Assembly (NCBI GenBank): GCA_025360015.1
Contig: JANYCZ010000015.1
Coordinates: 1 to 41,910 of the forward strand
Direction of reading: 5' to 3'
Length of the DNA: 41,910 bases
Origin: Verrucomicrobiota bacterium
GTDB lineage: Bacteria; Verrucomicrobiota; Verrucomicrobiia; Verrucomicrobiales; Verrucomicrobiaceae
Shown here: positions 32,842 through 41,478 of the stretch, one piece after another
Position numbering within the stretch: position 1 is the stretch's first letter
Layout: each line of letters starts with the position of its first letter
The notes under the pieces: model-generated
The model's database searches: none
Seen by the model: the letters and a program-made list of their open reading frames with translations, nothing else
Told to the model about the DNA's origin: nothing
Translations under genes and position numbers: made by a program

Positions 32842-33744
32842 ATGACCACCCGCGACCTCCTGACATTGACGAAATTCCGCCTCAGCGCGCTCGTCATCGT
32901 CACCACGTTCGTGGGCTTCTGGCTGCGTGCTCCCAAGGGCTTCGACTTCTGGCTGCTCTTTCACACCATCATCGGCAGCACCCTCGCCGCCTTCGGCGCG
33001 GCTGTGTTCAACCAGCTCATGGAGATCGAGCCCGATTCACGCATGCAGCGCACGGCGGATCGTCCCCTGCCTTCCGGCCGCGTCAGTCCTTCAGCGGCCT
33101 TCGGCATCGGCTGGCTGCTCAGCGCCATGGCGCTCATCCATCTGACGATCCGGGTGAACATGGAGGCCGCCGCACTCACCGCGCTCACCCTCGCGGTCTA
33201 TCTCTTCATCTACACCCCGCTGAAGCGTCAAAGCGCCACCAACACGCTCGTTGGTGCGGTCTCCGGCGCTCTGCCGCCACTCATTGGCTGGGCCGGTGCC
33301 GCCGGTCCGTTGCCTGCCGGTGCCCAGCCCCATTTCCGCTGGGAGCTCATGCTCGAACCAGGCGCCATCTACCTCTTCCTGCTCCTGTTCCTCTGGCAGC
33401 TCCCGCACTTCCTCGCCATCAACTGGATGTATCGCGATGAGTACCGCAAAGGCGGTTTCATCATGCTCGCCAATGACGATGAACACGGTGCCCGCACTTC
33501 GCAGCATGCGCTGGCCTACGCCGTGAGCACAGTCCTGCTGATGTTCTATCCCGTCTATGCCGGCGCAGCCTATGCGTGGTGGTTCCTGCCACCCGCCCTG
33601 CTGCTCAGCGGCTGGCTCTGTGTGCTGGCACTGCGCTTCAATCGCCACCCGGAACGGCTCACCGCACGCAAACTTTTCTTCTGCACGCTGATGTATCTCC
33701 CCGGCATTCTGACCGTATCCATCCTTGCCTGGAAACACGCGTAG
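32842..33744 (+). CDS. ctaB: protoheme IX farnesyltransferase (heme O synthase)
   Basis: A 300-residue UbiA-type prenyltransferase that adds a farnesyl group to heme B to make heme O for haem-copper oxidases. The first Asp-rich motif N-x-x-x-D region reads NQLMEIEPDSRMQRTADRPL (about residues 54-73). The second is YRDEYRKGGFIMLAND (about 197-212). Seven to nine transmembrane helices are visible. ATG at 32842 (MTTRDLLTLTKFRLS) is the family-like start; the upstream frame from 32752 is rejected. The next gene, sco, starts 10 bp on, so this is the head of an oxidase-assembly operon. Confidence 0.94.
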   Translation: MTTRDLLTLTKFRLSALVIVTTFVGFWLRAPKGFDFWLLFHTIIGSTLAAFGAAVFNQLMEIEPDSRMQRTADRPLPSGRVSPSAAFGIGWLLSAMALIHLTIRVNMEAAALTALTLAVYLFIYTPLKRQSATNTLVGAVSGALPPLIGWAGAAGPLPAGAQPHFRWELMLEPGAIYLFLLLFLWQLPHFLAINWMYRDEYRKGGFIMLANDDEHGARTSQHALAYAVSTVLLMFYPVYAGAAYAWWFLPPALLLSGWLCVLALRFNRHPERLTARKLFFCTLMYLPGILTVSILAWKHA

Positions 33745-33754
33745 CCGCACCGCC

Positions 33755-34468
33755 ATGAACGAATCTCCCCCCGCCAAAGCCAAGCTCAGCCCCTGGACCA
33801 TCTGGGTGCCCGTCATCATCGCCGCACTCGGCATCGTCGTCTTTTACAACTACCTCATCTATCGCTCACGCATGGATAACGACGTGGACCGTCCGCCCAT
33901 CCTTGGCCGCCTCGAAAAAGATCTCGATCTCACCGAGCGCAGCGGCAAGGCCGTCCATCTTGCCGATCTGAAGGGCAAAGTCCTCGTCCTCTCCTGGGTC
34001 TTCACCCGCTGCCCCCGTGGCTGCGCCGCCGTCGTCGCCAAGCTGAAAAAGCTGCAGGGAGAATTCGCCAATGAGCCCAACCTCCAGTTCGTCAGCTTCA
34101 CCCTCGATGCCGAAGACACTCCGGAGATGATGCAAAAATTCGCCCGCAGCCTCGACATCAAAGACGACGCCAACTGGTGGTTCGTAAACGGTGAAAAGGA
34201 AGCCGTGCGCAAGTTCATGACCTCCCAGGCGCAGTTCCGCCCCGTGCAGGACATGCCGGAGGCCGACCGCCTCTCCCCAGATGACAAATACATCCACGAC
34301 CTCCGCGTCGCTGTCATCGACCACCGCGGCCACGTCCGCAGCCTCGCCGACATCCTGAATCCCGATCCCGAATTCGCGAAATTCTGGGATGAAAAACTGC
34401 GCAAAGAACTGCACTACCTGCTGAACGAGCAGAAAAAATCCCCCTACATACCCGAAGCCACAAAATAG
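33755..34468 (+). CDS. SCO1/SenC copper chaperone-like protein
   Basis: A 237-residue membrane-anchored thioredoxin-fold protein that helps deliver copper to the CuA site of cytochrome oxidase. An N-terminal helix (IWVPVIIAALGIVVFYNYLI, about 15-34) is followed by the Cys pair CPRGC in TRCPRGCAAV (about residues 87-91) and a downstream His in YIHDLRVAVID (about 182), the third copper ligand. The protein ends in a Lys-rich tail. It lies between ctaB and a DUF420 gene with 10- and 3-bp gaps, so all three are probably one operon. Confidence 0.9.
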   Translation: MNESPPAKAKLSPWTIWVPVIIAALGIVVFYNYLIYRSRMDNDVDRPPILGRLEKDLDLTERSGKAVHLADLKGKVLVLSWVFTRCPRGCAAVVAKLKKLQGEFANEPNLQFVSFTLDAEDTPEMMQKFARSLDIKDDANWWFVNGEKEAVRKFMTSQAQFRPVQDMPEADRLSPDDKYIHDLRVAVIDHRGHVRSLADILNPDPEFAKFWDEKLRKELHYLLNEQKKSPYIPEATK

Positions 34469-34471
34469 ACC

Positions 34472-34906
34472 ATGGACGTCACCGAACTCCCCAAGCTCTA
34501 CACCATTTTCAACGCCTGCGCGTTGGTGCACATCATCCTCGGCCTGACGATGATCAAGCTCGGCCATAAAAAGCCGCACATCGTCAGCATGATCATCGCC
34601 CTGCTGTTCTCCACCGCCTTCCTCGGCTGCTACCTCTACTACCACTATCACGCAGGCCACGTGAAGTTCGCCGGCACCGGCCTCACCCGTCCGATCTACT
34701 TCACCATCCTCTTCACCCACATCCCGCTCGCCATTTTGACCCTGCCGCTGGTCATCATGACTGTCGTTCCGGCACTGCGGCAGCGTTTCGACAAACACAA
34801 GCGCGTGGCAAAGTGGACTGTTCCCGTCTGGCTCTACGTCTCCGTCACCGGCATCATCGTCTACCTGATGTGTTACGTCTGGTACGGCCCTCCGATCCGC
34901 GCATAA
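34472..34906 (+). CDS. DUF420-family membrane protein
   Basis: A 144-residue protein with about four transmembrane helices (IFNACALVHIILGLTMI, IVSMIIALLFSTAFLGCYLY, YFTILFTHIPLAILTLPLVI, VWLYVSVTGIIVYLMCY). Several conserved His lie in or beside helices (HIILG, YYHYHAGHVKF, THIPLA, HKRVAKW). DUF420 proteins (CtaM-like) aid cytochrome oxidase assembly, perhaps through haem or copper. The position directly after sco supports this. It is the last gene of the operon. Confidence 0.85.
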   Translation: MDVTELPKLYTIFNACALVHIILGLTMIKLGHKKPHIVSMIIALLFSTAFLGCYLYYHYHAGHVKFAGTGLTRPIYFTILFTHIPLAILTLPLVIMTVVPALRQRFDKHKRVAKWTVPVWLYVSVTGIIVYLMCYVWYGPPIRA

Positions 34907-35005
34907 CGTAGATTGCGTGCGTGCTGCGCCAAAGGCATCCGCTAATCATTTTGAATCTTTTCATTGCCTTACTGGCTCATAACATCGCATCGGCATCAAC
35001 CGAAT

Positions 35006-35072
35006 CCCCTCTCCCCACCGATGACATGGCAATGCCCAAAACGCCCTCTGGGGAGAGGTAAGGGTGAGGGGG
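35006..35072. repeat. third copy of the CCCCTCTCCCC palindromic element
   Basis: CCCCTCTCCCC (35006-35016) faces GGGGAGAGG (35050-35058), then TAAGGGTGAGGGGG. Arms and spacer layout match the palindromes in the 136-300 and 348-512 repeats, but the inner 33 bp and flanks differ. No nuclease gene is beside this copy. It lies between the convergent DUF420 and DUF3820 genes. Confidence 0.8.
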
Positions 35073-35127
35073 CATCCCATGCTGGCGAAGGGTGTCTGTG
35101 GTCTCCTCACCACGACCCTAGGAGCGC

Positions 35128-35151
35128 TTGCGGTCCCTTCCGTGACCGCAA
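35128..35151 (-). terminator. 8-bp stem after the DUF3820 gene
   Basis: TTGCGGTC and GACCGCAA form a perfect 8-bp stem with an 8-nt loop, 14 bp past the DUF3820 stop on the minus strand. No U-run follows, so termination is only likely, not certain. Confidence 0.45.
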
Positions 35152-35165
35152 TCAGACGGCCCGAC

Positions 35166-35474
35166 TCACTCTTCAAACTTCCACGACTTCCGCTTCGCCG
35201 GTTTGAGGTCCGTCCGTCCATACCTCTTTCGAAACACATCAAACGCAGTGTCGGAACCGTCCGCCTTCATCTGGTGCACCATTTGCAGCAGCACCCCGAA
35301 CCGTCCCTTCGGAAAGCCCGCCTTGTTCGCAAACCACCCCAGATACTCCGCCGGGATGTCATAAATCGGCACCCCGTGCGGCGGAAAATGCTGCGGCCCA
35401 TATTTTCCAAACGGCATGAACGTCCGCCCAATCTCTTCCAGATCAGCGCGCATGCGTTCAGCCAGGTCGTCCAT
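35166..35474 (-). CDS. DUF3820-family protein
   Basis: A 102-residue protein matching DUF3820: an N-terminal helix, then the MPFGKYG start motif (about residues 20-26), IYDIPAEYLGWFANKAGFPKG (about 37-57) and a C-terminal LLQMVHQMKADGS helix. Family members include putative quorum-sensing-regulated virulence factors and domains attached to nucleases; function is unproven. It is separated from the 667-residue gene by 36 bp on the same strand, so it may be its last cistron. Confidence 0.8.
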   Translation of the reverse strand: MDDLAERMRADLEEIGRTFMPFGKYGPQHFPPHGVPIYDIPAEYLGWFANKAGFPKGRFGVLLQMVHQMKADGSDTAFDVFRKRYGRTDLKPAKRKSWKFEE

Positions 35475-35510
35475 GGCTCAAAGTAGTGCGGCTTCTTTGT
35501 TGCTTTGCGA

Positions 35511-37514
35511 TCAAAAATTCTCCTCAAATTTTTGAAACCCACCAATGGTCACCTTGAGTTCCCTGACCCAAGGCTTACCCTCATAACTAAGCGGCACAGC
35601 CGCAGGCATGTTGTTCAAGACCGAGGTCAACTCTGCCTCGCTAAAATGCTCATATGTGGAGGCCCACTTGCCGTCTTTGAAATGCTGTTGGTCAAACAAT
35701 CCGTGACCGCTGGTACCATCGAGGCTAAAACGAAACTCCGTCGAAAACGGCTCCGTTCTTTTCTCCAAGGGTGTCGCAATGACATGGAGAGTCAGACCGG
35801 GCTCATGCGGGAAGCTTTCGGCCACCACAGTCCAATATCGCCCGGCTGCGGCTTCATCGCGAACCCAGTCACGCAAAGCCGTGCAGGAGGCCAGATTCAG
35901 CACCTTGCCTTCACACAATTCCTTCCAGATCTTGCGTGCCTGCATAGGCGCATGCTCTGCGTCGGCAAACTCCATCCACTCGATCATGTGGGGCCATAGC
36001 CTGGCGGAGAACACCTCATCATCCCTCGTGCTCTCAGCAATCATCAGGCGCTGATCCCATTTCAAGGCGTTCATGCGTTTCCGCCAATCCGCAGTGGAGC
36101 CGTCCGTGAAACTGGCACACAGCCGGGTTGCCTCAGTCTTTGGGAAAGGCTCAGGCTTCATGGGCGTCGGGTCATCCAGCAGTTCGAGCGCTGCGTCGAT
36201 GGCCAGTTGCCGAGATTTGTGCGGAAAACCCAAGGCCAGACCGCGCCAGTCCGGTTTCACTCCATGGAACACAGTATCGAGTCCACGGGTGTTGGTTCCC
36301 CAACGTCTCCACACAATCTGGGCTGCAGCATGTGCAGGAGAAACAATCTCAAAGTTATCAGCCACTTCGCGCTTGTCTGCGAGCAATCCGCGAAGGCAGC
36401 CTGTCAGAGTTTTCTGTGAAGGGTCACCCGGCTTGGGGTTGGCTGCGGATGGCAGTTCATCGCGTTCAGAGTGCGCGATGACGTCTGATCGATTGCTCGA
36501 CAAAGACTCCGCGAATTTGACCAGCCGATAGCGCCCTGAAAGTTCACTGGTAGTGAGCGCCACCTGCAGCGCAGCCAGCAGTGTGTCATCCAGAACTGAG
36601 AGATGCATGGATGCAGGTTCAATTTGTGAACTGTGGTAGTCCCACGGCAGGTCAATGCAGCGGATAGCCCACTCCTGGAGGTCTTGTAATGTCAAAGCCC
36701 CTTCAAGATACTGCTCCATGCGTTGTCTCGCAGTAAACGGCTCCACCAGCAGGCTGCGTCCATTCCTGACCACGAAGACATTGTACCATATCTCTTCTGT
36801 CTTCTCCTCGTCGAGTGGCGCCCACTTTTGCTTCAATTGGGCCAGGAAAGGGGCCGCTTGCTCCCGACGATGTCTGACATACGCACTGGACAGAAACCAG
36901 CTCATATTAAAATCTTCAAGTGAGAGCAGCCACTTTTCAATCAGCGGCCAGGCAGGAGCGTGATCAGTGAAAAGAAAGTACGGAAAAGCGGCTCTGCGCT
37001 GGCTGTCGGATGCGGAATTGAACCAAGGTTGCAGCCGTTGCTCAGGTTGCAGCTTGGCAGATTGGGATGCCCACTCTTTGACGCCTTGGATTACATCTTT
37101 CGGAGGACGCCCACTGGGCACCAGCAGGTCGGCCAGGCCTTGAGCCAGATCCGACACAGGCACATGAGTTGCATCGAGCCCGCTGTTCATGTGCGTGGCA
37201 CGTCGATCATTCAACAATGAGATGAGATCAGGCAAGGCGGCAGGATCTCCAGACAAGAGCGGCTGGAGGGCGACGGGCTGGGTATGCCACTTGAATCCAG
37301 GCACCGCGGCTTTGAGCCGTTCTTCGGGAATGCCGACATGAAGTGCAAAGGCACGTTGCACCATGCGGTTCCATGCGGCCGGTGTGTCATCTATTTGCAG
37401 CATGGCATCACCAACCTTTTGCTCCGCAGGTACTGCGGCAAAACAAGTCAGCGAAGAAATCGCAACGGCAATTCCGAACAGGCTGGCACACGTGAGATTC
37501 ATTGGTGTAGTCAT
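35511..37514 (-). CDS. large secreted protein of unknown function
   Basis: A 667-residue exported protein. The signal peptide is LTCASLFGIAVAISSLTCFA, cleaved about residue 27. The mature part is mainly helical, with Trp-rich segments (WKEWASQ-like GVKEWASQSA, PWDYHSSQ, WRKRMNALKWDQRLM) and a C-terminal beta domain (LTLHVIATPLEKRTEPFSTE, ELKVTIGGFQKFEENF). I recognise no domain. Its GC content is lower than that of most neighbours. The first ATG (37514) overlaps the DAHP synthase stop by 4 nt; ATG at 37502 (MNLTC) is an alternative that gives a cleaner signal peptide. A functional tie with aromatic synthesis is not evident. Confidence 0.75.
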   Translation of the reverse strand: MTTPMNLTCASLFGIAVAISSLTCFAAVPAEQKVGDAMLQIDDTPAAWNRMVQRAFALHVGIPEERLKAAVPGFKWHTQPVALQPLLSGDPAALPDLISLLNDRRATHMNSGLDATHVPVSDLAQGLADLLVPSGRPPKDVIQGVKEWASQSAKLQPEQRLQPWFNSASDSQRRAAFPYFLFTDHAPAWPLIEKWLLSLEDFNMSWFLSSAYVRHRREQAAPFLAQLKQKWAPLDEEKTEEIWYNVFVVRNGRSLLVEPFTARQRMEQYLEGALTLQDLQEWAIRCIDLPWDYHSSQIEPASMHLSVLDDTLLAALQVALTTSELSGRYRLVKFAESLSSNRSDVIAHSERDELPSAANPKPGDPSQKTLTGCLRGLLADKREVADNFEIVSPAHAAAQIVWRRWGTNTRGLDTVFHGVKPDWRGLALGFPHKSRQLAIDAALELLDDPTPMKPEPFPKTEATRLCASFTDGSTADWRKRMNALKWDQRLMIAESTRDDEVFSARLWPHMIEWMEFADAEHAPMQARKIWKELCEGKVLNLASCTALRDWVRDEAAAGRYWTVVAESFPHEPGLTLHVIATPLEKRTEPFSTEFRFSLDGTSGHGLFDQQHFKDGKWASTYEHFSEAELTSVLNNMPAAVPLSYEGKPWVRELKVTIGGFQKFEENF

Positions 37515-38548
37515 TTCAAAGTCGCATGCGCCTCCCTCAGCAGCGCTTCCGTGGTCTTCCAGTCAATGCACGCATCCGTGATCGACTGTCCACGCACCAG
37601 CTGATCCGGCGGAAATTTCTGGCTCCCACCGACCAGATTGCTCTCCAGCATCGCGCCAATGATCCCCTTCTGCCCCGCCGCACGCTGACGCACGATCTCA
37701 CGAAACACATCCGGCATGCGGCGGTGGTCCTTGGCGCAGTTGCCGTGGCTCGCATCAATCATGATCGCCGCTTTAAGCTTCGCAGCCTCAAGCCCGTCGA
37801 TGGTCTCCCGCACATCATCCGCTCCATAGTTCGGCTTGCTCTCGCCTCCACGCAGAATGATGTGGCAGTCAGGATTCCCGCTCGTCGTGACGGCAGAAGC
37901 CACCCCGTCCTCACTCACACCAAGAAAAGTCTGCGGCTGGATCGCGGCCTTGATCGCATTGATCGCCGGCGTGATGTGCCCAAACGTACCGTTCTTAAAT
38001 CCGAGCGGCATGGACAAACCCGACGCCATCTGCCGATGCGTCTGCGATTCCGTCGTTCGTGCGCCGATCGCGCTCCAGCTGATCAAATCCGCAATGTACT
38101 GCGGTGTGATGGGGTCCAGCAGCTCCGTGGCCGTCGGCATGCCAAGATCCAGCACATCGCGCAAAATTTTCCGCGCCAGCCGCAGCCCCGCCGGGATGTC
38201 ACAGCTTCCATCAAGCTGCGGGTCCATGATCAGCCCCTTCCAGCCAACCGTCGTGCGCGGCTTCTCAAAATACACCCGCATCACCAGGCACAGCCGGTCC
38301 TTCAGTTCCTCCGCCAGCGCTGCCAGCTTCCGCGCATACTCCAGCCCAGCCTCAGGATCATGAATCGAACACGGCCCCAGGATCACCAGAAAGCGCGAGT
38401 CCCTGCCAAAGAGAATATCCCGAATCTCCTGCCGCGATTGCGCCACAAAGGCGGTTTGGGCGTCAGTCGGCGCGATCTCGCTCATCAGGCTGCGCGGTGA
38501 CGGCAGCGGAATGTTGGAGGCGATGTGAAGATTGGCGGTCTGGCTCAT
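37511..38548 (-). CDS. 3-deoxy-7-phosphoheptulonate (DAHP) synthase, class I
   Basis: A 345-residue enzyme of the AroF/AroG/AroH type. It condenses phosphoenolpyruvate and erythrose-4-phosphate, the first step of aromatic amino-acid synthesis. Conserved stretches: LVILGPCSIHDPEAGLEYA, MRVYFEKPRTTVGWKGLI (PEP-binding Arg and Lys), IGARTTESQTHRQMASG, PLGFKNGT and IMIDASHGN, with metal ligands Cys, His, Glu and Asp at the expected sites. ATG at 38548 is preferred (AAGGG Shine-Dalgarno about 8 bp before it). Which isozyme, and which amino acid inhibits it, cannot be said. It lies 11 bp after the toxin-like gene. Confidence 0.93.
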   Translation of the reverse strand: MSQTANLHIASNIPLPSPRSLMSEIAPTDAQTAFVAQSRQEIRDILFGRDSRFLVILGPCSIHDPEAGLEYARKLAALAEELKDRLCLVMRVYFEKPRTTVGWKGLIMDPQLDGSCDIPAGLRLARKILRDVLDLGMPTATELLDPITPQYIADLISWSAIGARTTESQTHRQMASGLSMPLGFKNGTFGHITPAINAIKAAIQPQTFLGVSEDGVASAVTTSGNPDCHIILRGGESKPNYGADDVRETIDGLEAAKLKAAIMIDASHGNCAKDHRRMPDVFREIVRQRAAGQKGIIGAMLESNLVGGSQKFPPDQLVRGQSITDACIDWKTTEALLREAHATLK

Positions 38549-38559
38549 GGGAATACCCT

Positions 38560-38841
38560 TCAACTCGGCTCCGCCTCAATGGCAAGCAGATCCACCTCGT
38601 TTTCGCTGGCGACCACGAACCAGATCCGCAGGCGAAGCGGCGTGCCGTCATCGTGCAGAAACCGCGTGGACTCGGCCACGCGCAGTTTTTCGGTGTCTGG
38701 AACCAGCGGAAAATCATCCGCCAGCCGTGCGATGGCCCAGAGGAGGCCGGCGAGCACGTCGTCCATTCGCTCGCTGCTCCCAAACTGCGCCACCTGCCAC
38801 GCATAAAATTCGCTTTCCCGCAGTGTGTAGAGGTTAGACAT
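38560..38841 (-). CDS. putative RelE-like toxin
   Basis: A 93-residue protein with a RelE-superfamily-like end: LRLRIWFVVASENEVDLLAIE (about residues 69-89), after a helical SERMDDVLAGLLWAIARLA region and a TEKLRVAESTRFLHDDG segment. The gene overlaps the preceding small gene by 8 nt, the usual arrangement of an antitoxin-toxin pair. The similarity is weak and the family is not certain; a non-toxic regulatory partner is possible. It runs into DAHP synthase 11 bp on. Confidence 0.6.
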   Translation of the reverse strand: MSNLYTLRESEFYAWQVAQFGSSERMDDVLAGLLWAIARLADDFPLVPDTEKLRVAESTRFLHDDGTPLRLRIWFVVASENEVDLLAIEAEPS

Positions 38842-39082
38842 GCCAGCCGCGTTCCCGGATGAGTTCGCGCGAGCGTTCGATGGCGCGATCCGTCAGCGGT
38901 TCGTCGGAAACGTAGGTCGCTTGTCGCGGGATCTCGGCCTGGCCGGCCCAGGCATCTGAAACGAGCTTTTTGAGCCTCGCCCCGGGTTTGCCGGGCTGCG
39001 AATGCCACCACTGCTCGAAGGCATTCATCTCTTCGAGGCTAAGGCTCTCCACGGCGGCCTGGATTTCAGCAAGCTTGGACAT
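38834..39082 (-). CDS. putative antitoxin of the 38560 gene
   Basis: An 82-residue protein. The N-terminal helix KLAEIQAAVESLSLEEMNAF EQWW resembles small antitoxins that precede RelE/ParE toxins, and the C-terminal helix TDRAIERSRELIRERGW could bind the partner. No DNA-binding domain is obvious. It begins 42 bp after the amino-acid permease and ends inside the toxin-like gene. The antitoxin call depends on gene order and size. Confidence 0.6.
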   Translation of the reverse strand: MSKLAEIQAAVESLSLEEMNAFEQWWHSQPGKPGARLKKLVSDAWAGQAEIPRQATYVSDEPLTDRAIERSRELIRERGWHV

Positions 39083-39124
39083 GGCGGCAGTTTACGTTTC
39101 CGCTTTGGATTTGGCAACCCTTCT

Positions 39125-40510
39125 TCAATCATCCACAATCACCGGATTCTTCGGCTTCAGTACAAAATAAAGCACCGCGCTGATGACAATGATCGCTCCC
39201 GCAATCAACGGCGCAATGTGCATGGACTTGTCCGTGCTGGTGATGGCACTGTGAATACGCGAGTAGATCAGCGAGGCGCAGGTCAGCGCGCCCAGCACCG
39301 GCACGAACATCGGCGGTTCAAACCCGCCACGCGGCTCTCCCGGGCGGCGCTTCAGCACCACCAATGCGATATTCACCACGGTAAACACAGCCAGCAGGAG
39401 CAGCACCGTGGATTCGGCCATTTGTTTCACACCACCGCTGAGGATGAGCACAGAAACGATGCCAAAGAGCACAAACACCGCCACATGCGGCGTGTGCCGC
39501 TTGGGGTGGATGCGCCCCAGCACCGCTGGCAGCAGCCCCTGACGGCTCATGCCATACAGCAGTCGCGAGCCCATGATGTAGTTCAGCAGCGCCGTGTTCC
39601 CGATCGCGAAAATCGTGATGCCCAGATACAACCGGTCAATGCCTCCCAGCCACGGCGCGGCTTTGTGCGCCACATCCATCAGCGGCGTCTTGCTCGCCGC
39701 CAGTTCACGCCACGGGATCACCGACACCGCCGTGATGGCCACCGCCATGTAGATGATCGTTGCGAGGATCATCGCGCCGATGAGGCCAAACGGCACATTC
39801 TTGCGCGGATTCTTCACCTCCTCGCTCACATTGAGAATGTCCTCAAAACCAATGAAGGAGAAAAACGTCAGCACCGCCCCCTGCATCACCAGCGCCAGCG
39901 TGATCCCCGAGCCCGGACCACCCACCACCGTATCTCCTGCGGTTTCCAAATAATTGACACTGCCCCAGTAGCGCACCCCCACCGCGATGATGAACAGCAG
40001 GCCCGAAGCCTCCACCACGGTGCAAAGGACGTTCAGCCACATGCTCTCACGTAGGCCACGATAGATCACGCATCCGACCAGAAACACAATGCCGATGGCC
40101 ACCAGCTTGATGTCGATGGAAAATCCAAAAGCCTTCTCCAACTGCTCCGCAATCGCCTGTGAACCCGTCGCCATGCTCGTCAAACCGCTCATCATCACCG
40201 CAAGTCCCACCACATAGCTCAGCAGTGGCTTGCGCAGGCCATGCTGCGTGACATAGGCCGCGCCGCCCGCTTTAGCATAACGACTGCCCACACACGCATA
40301 AGACAGACCCGTCAGCATCGCTGCGATCATCGCCGTCAGAAATGCCAGCCAGACGGCGTTCCCCAGCGAATCCGCCGCACGTCCGATCAGCGCATAAATG
40401 CCAGCGCCCAGCATCGAGCCTAGTCCATAAAACAGCACCTGCCACCCGCCGATGGTTTGCTGCAGTGCGGGCTGTGAGTCGGTCTTTGAAGAAAGGGCGG
40501 CGGGTTCCAT
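39125..40510 (-). CDS. APC-family amino-acid permease
   Basis: A 461-residue membrane transporter with about twelve transmembrane helices. The N-terminal glycine motif is GLGSMLGAGIYALIG (about residues 30-44), with the substrate-binding GxG in the first helix. FIGFEDILNVSEEVKNPRKN (about 217-236) is the helix 6 signature of cationic/YfnA-like APC carriers. It probably imports amino acids by proton symport; specificity cannot be read. The hsp20 terminator hairpin lies 39 bp upstream, so this gene needs its own promoter. Confidence 0.9.
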   Translation of the reverse strand: MEPAALSSKTDSQPALQQTIGGWQVLFYGLGSMLGAGIYALIGRAADSLGNAVWLAFLTAMIAAMLTGLSYACVGSRYAKAGGAAYVTQHGLRKPLLSYVVGLAVMMSGLTSMATGSQAIAEQLEKAFGFSIDIKLVAIGIVFLVGCVIYRGLRESMWLNVLCTVVEASGLLFIIAVGVRYWGSVNYLETAGDTVVGGPGSGITLALVMQGAVLTFFSFIGFEDILNVSEEVKNPRKNVPFGLIGAMILATIIYMAVAITAVSVIPWRELAASKTPLMDVAHKAAPWLGGIDRLYLGITIFAIGNTALLNYIMGSRLLYGMSRQGLLPAVLGRIHPKRHTPHVAVFVLFGIVSVLILSGGVKQMAESTVLLLLAVFTVVNIALVVLKRRPGEPRGGFEPPMFVPVLGALTCASLIYSRIHSAITSTDKSMHIAPLIAGAIIVISAVLYFVLKPKNPVIVDD

Positions 40511-40548
40511 GCCCTGCTACTAGCCGAGATCATGCCGCGCTGGAAGAT

Positions 40549-40597
40549 AAAAAAAGCAGCCGCCCCCATCGCTTGTTTTAGCGATGCGGGGCGGCTG
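40549..40597 (-). terminator. strong intrinsic terminator of the hsp20 pair
   Basis: On the minus strand a 17-bp stem (left arm CAGCCGCCCCCATCGCT at 40557-40573 on the plus strand, matching 40580-40597 with one bulged base) with loop TGTTTT is followed by a seven-T run (A7 at 40549-40555 on plus). This is a textbook Rho-independent terminator, 21 bp after the stop of the second Hsp20 gene. Confidence 0.88.
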
Positions 40598-40618
40598 AGG
40601 TTTTTCAATGCAGGTCGA

Positions 40619-40999
40619 TTACAGCACCGGGATCTGGCGCGGTTTCGCCACTTCCTTGAGCGGCAGGCGCAGGCTGAGCACGCCGTCTTCAAACTGCGCC
40701 ACCATCTGCTCCTCGTTCACCGGCGCATTGAGGCGCAGGCGGAGGAGGTAGTTGAGCGGTGACAGTTCGCGATGCAGCGTCTTCATGCCTTCCGGCACTG
40801 TCGTGCTGCGTTCGCCGCGAATGCTGAGGATGTCTTCCTCAAGATCGAGCTTCACGCTGCTCTTCGGCACACCGGGCAGCTCAACGCGTATGTCATACGC
40901 CTCGGCATTGCCGTTGATGTTGTAGAGCGGCTTGCGCAGGGATTCGGTGACGCCGGAGGTGGCAGGAGTGCAGTTGCGGGGGGAACAGGTGGTATTCAT
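40619..40999 (-). CDS. small heat-shock protein Hsp20 (second of pair)
   Basis: A 126-residue alpha-crystallin-type holdase. The domain runs from about residue 29 (NGNAEAYDIRVELPGVPKSS) to the closing motif AQFEDGVLSLRLPL (about 104-117). The C-terminal I-x-V motif is QIPVL. The N-terminal arm is short with Cys residues (MNTTCSPRNCTPA). Gap to the upstream Hsp20 gene is 41 bp, so both share a transcript. It diverges widely from its neighbour, which suggests distinct client or oligomer roles. Confidence 0.93.
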   Translation of the reverse strand: MNTTCSPRNCTPATSGVTESLRKPLYNINGNAEAYDIRVELPGVPKSSVKLDLEEDILSIRGERSTTVPEGMKTLHRELSPLNYLLRLRLNAPVNEEQMVAQFEDGVLSLRLPLKEVAKPRQIPVL

Positions 41000-41040
41000 G
41001 ATAAGTTTAGAAATGGGGTGTTGTTTGGCGGGTGGGTGGA

Positions 41041-41478
41041 TTAGCTCAGGGTGATGGACCGGGGTTTGTTGCGCTCCTGCTTGGGCAGGGTCACAGTGAG
41101 AATGCCGTCCGTGAGTTTGGCGGCGATGGCTTCAGCATTGACGCCATCAGGCACGGACACGGAGCGGGTGAGGCTGGAGGAGGTTTCCTTCTCACCGTCC
41201 TTCGTGCGCTTTTCAGCGGAGACCGTGAGCAGGCCGTTGTTCAGCTCGAGTTTGACATCTTCCTTCTTCACGCCCGGCACTTCAAAGCTGGCGAAGTAGT
41301 TGTCTTTGTCTTCATGCACATCCACGGCCAGCTTGTCACCCGCCACGCCGGGGAAAGCCTCGCCGAGGTTGTTGATGAAGCTGCTCAAGGACGGCAGTCC
41401 GGCCAAGGGATGGCGGAACCATCCTTCGAAGTCGGACACACGGTTGATGCTGAAGGGATGGGTGCGGATGAGTTTCAT
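41041..41478 (-). CDS. small heat-shock protein Hsp20 (first of pair)
   Basis: A 145-residue alpha-crystallin-type holdase that binds unfolding proteins as large oligomers. The N-terminal arm (MKLIRTHPFSINRVSDFEGW) is hydrophobic and Phe-rich. The domain begins at LAVDVHEDKDNYFASFEVPG (about residue 50) and ends with AKLTDGILTVTLPK (about 121-134) and the I-x-L tail SITLS. It is the first gene of the pair; its upstream region has two palindromes (41630-41645, 41650-41667). Confidence 0.93.
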   Translation of the reverse strand: MKLIRTHPFSINRVSDFEGWFRHPLAGLPSLSSFINNLGEAFPGVAGDKLAVDVHEDKDNYFASFEVPGVKKEDVKLELNNGLLTVSAEKRTKDGEKETSSSLTRSVSVPDGVNAEAIAAKLTDGILTVTLPKQERNKPRSITLS

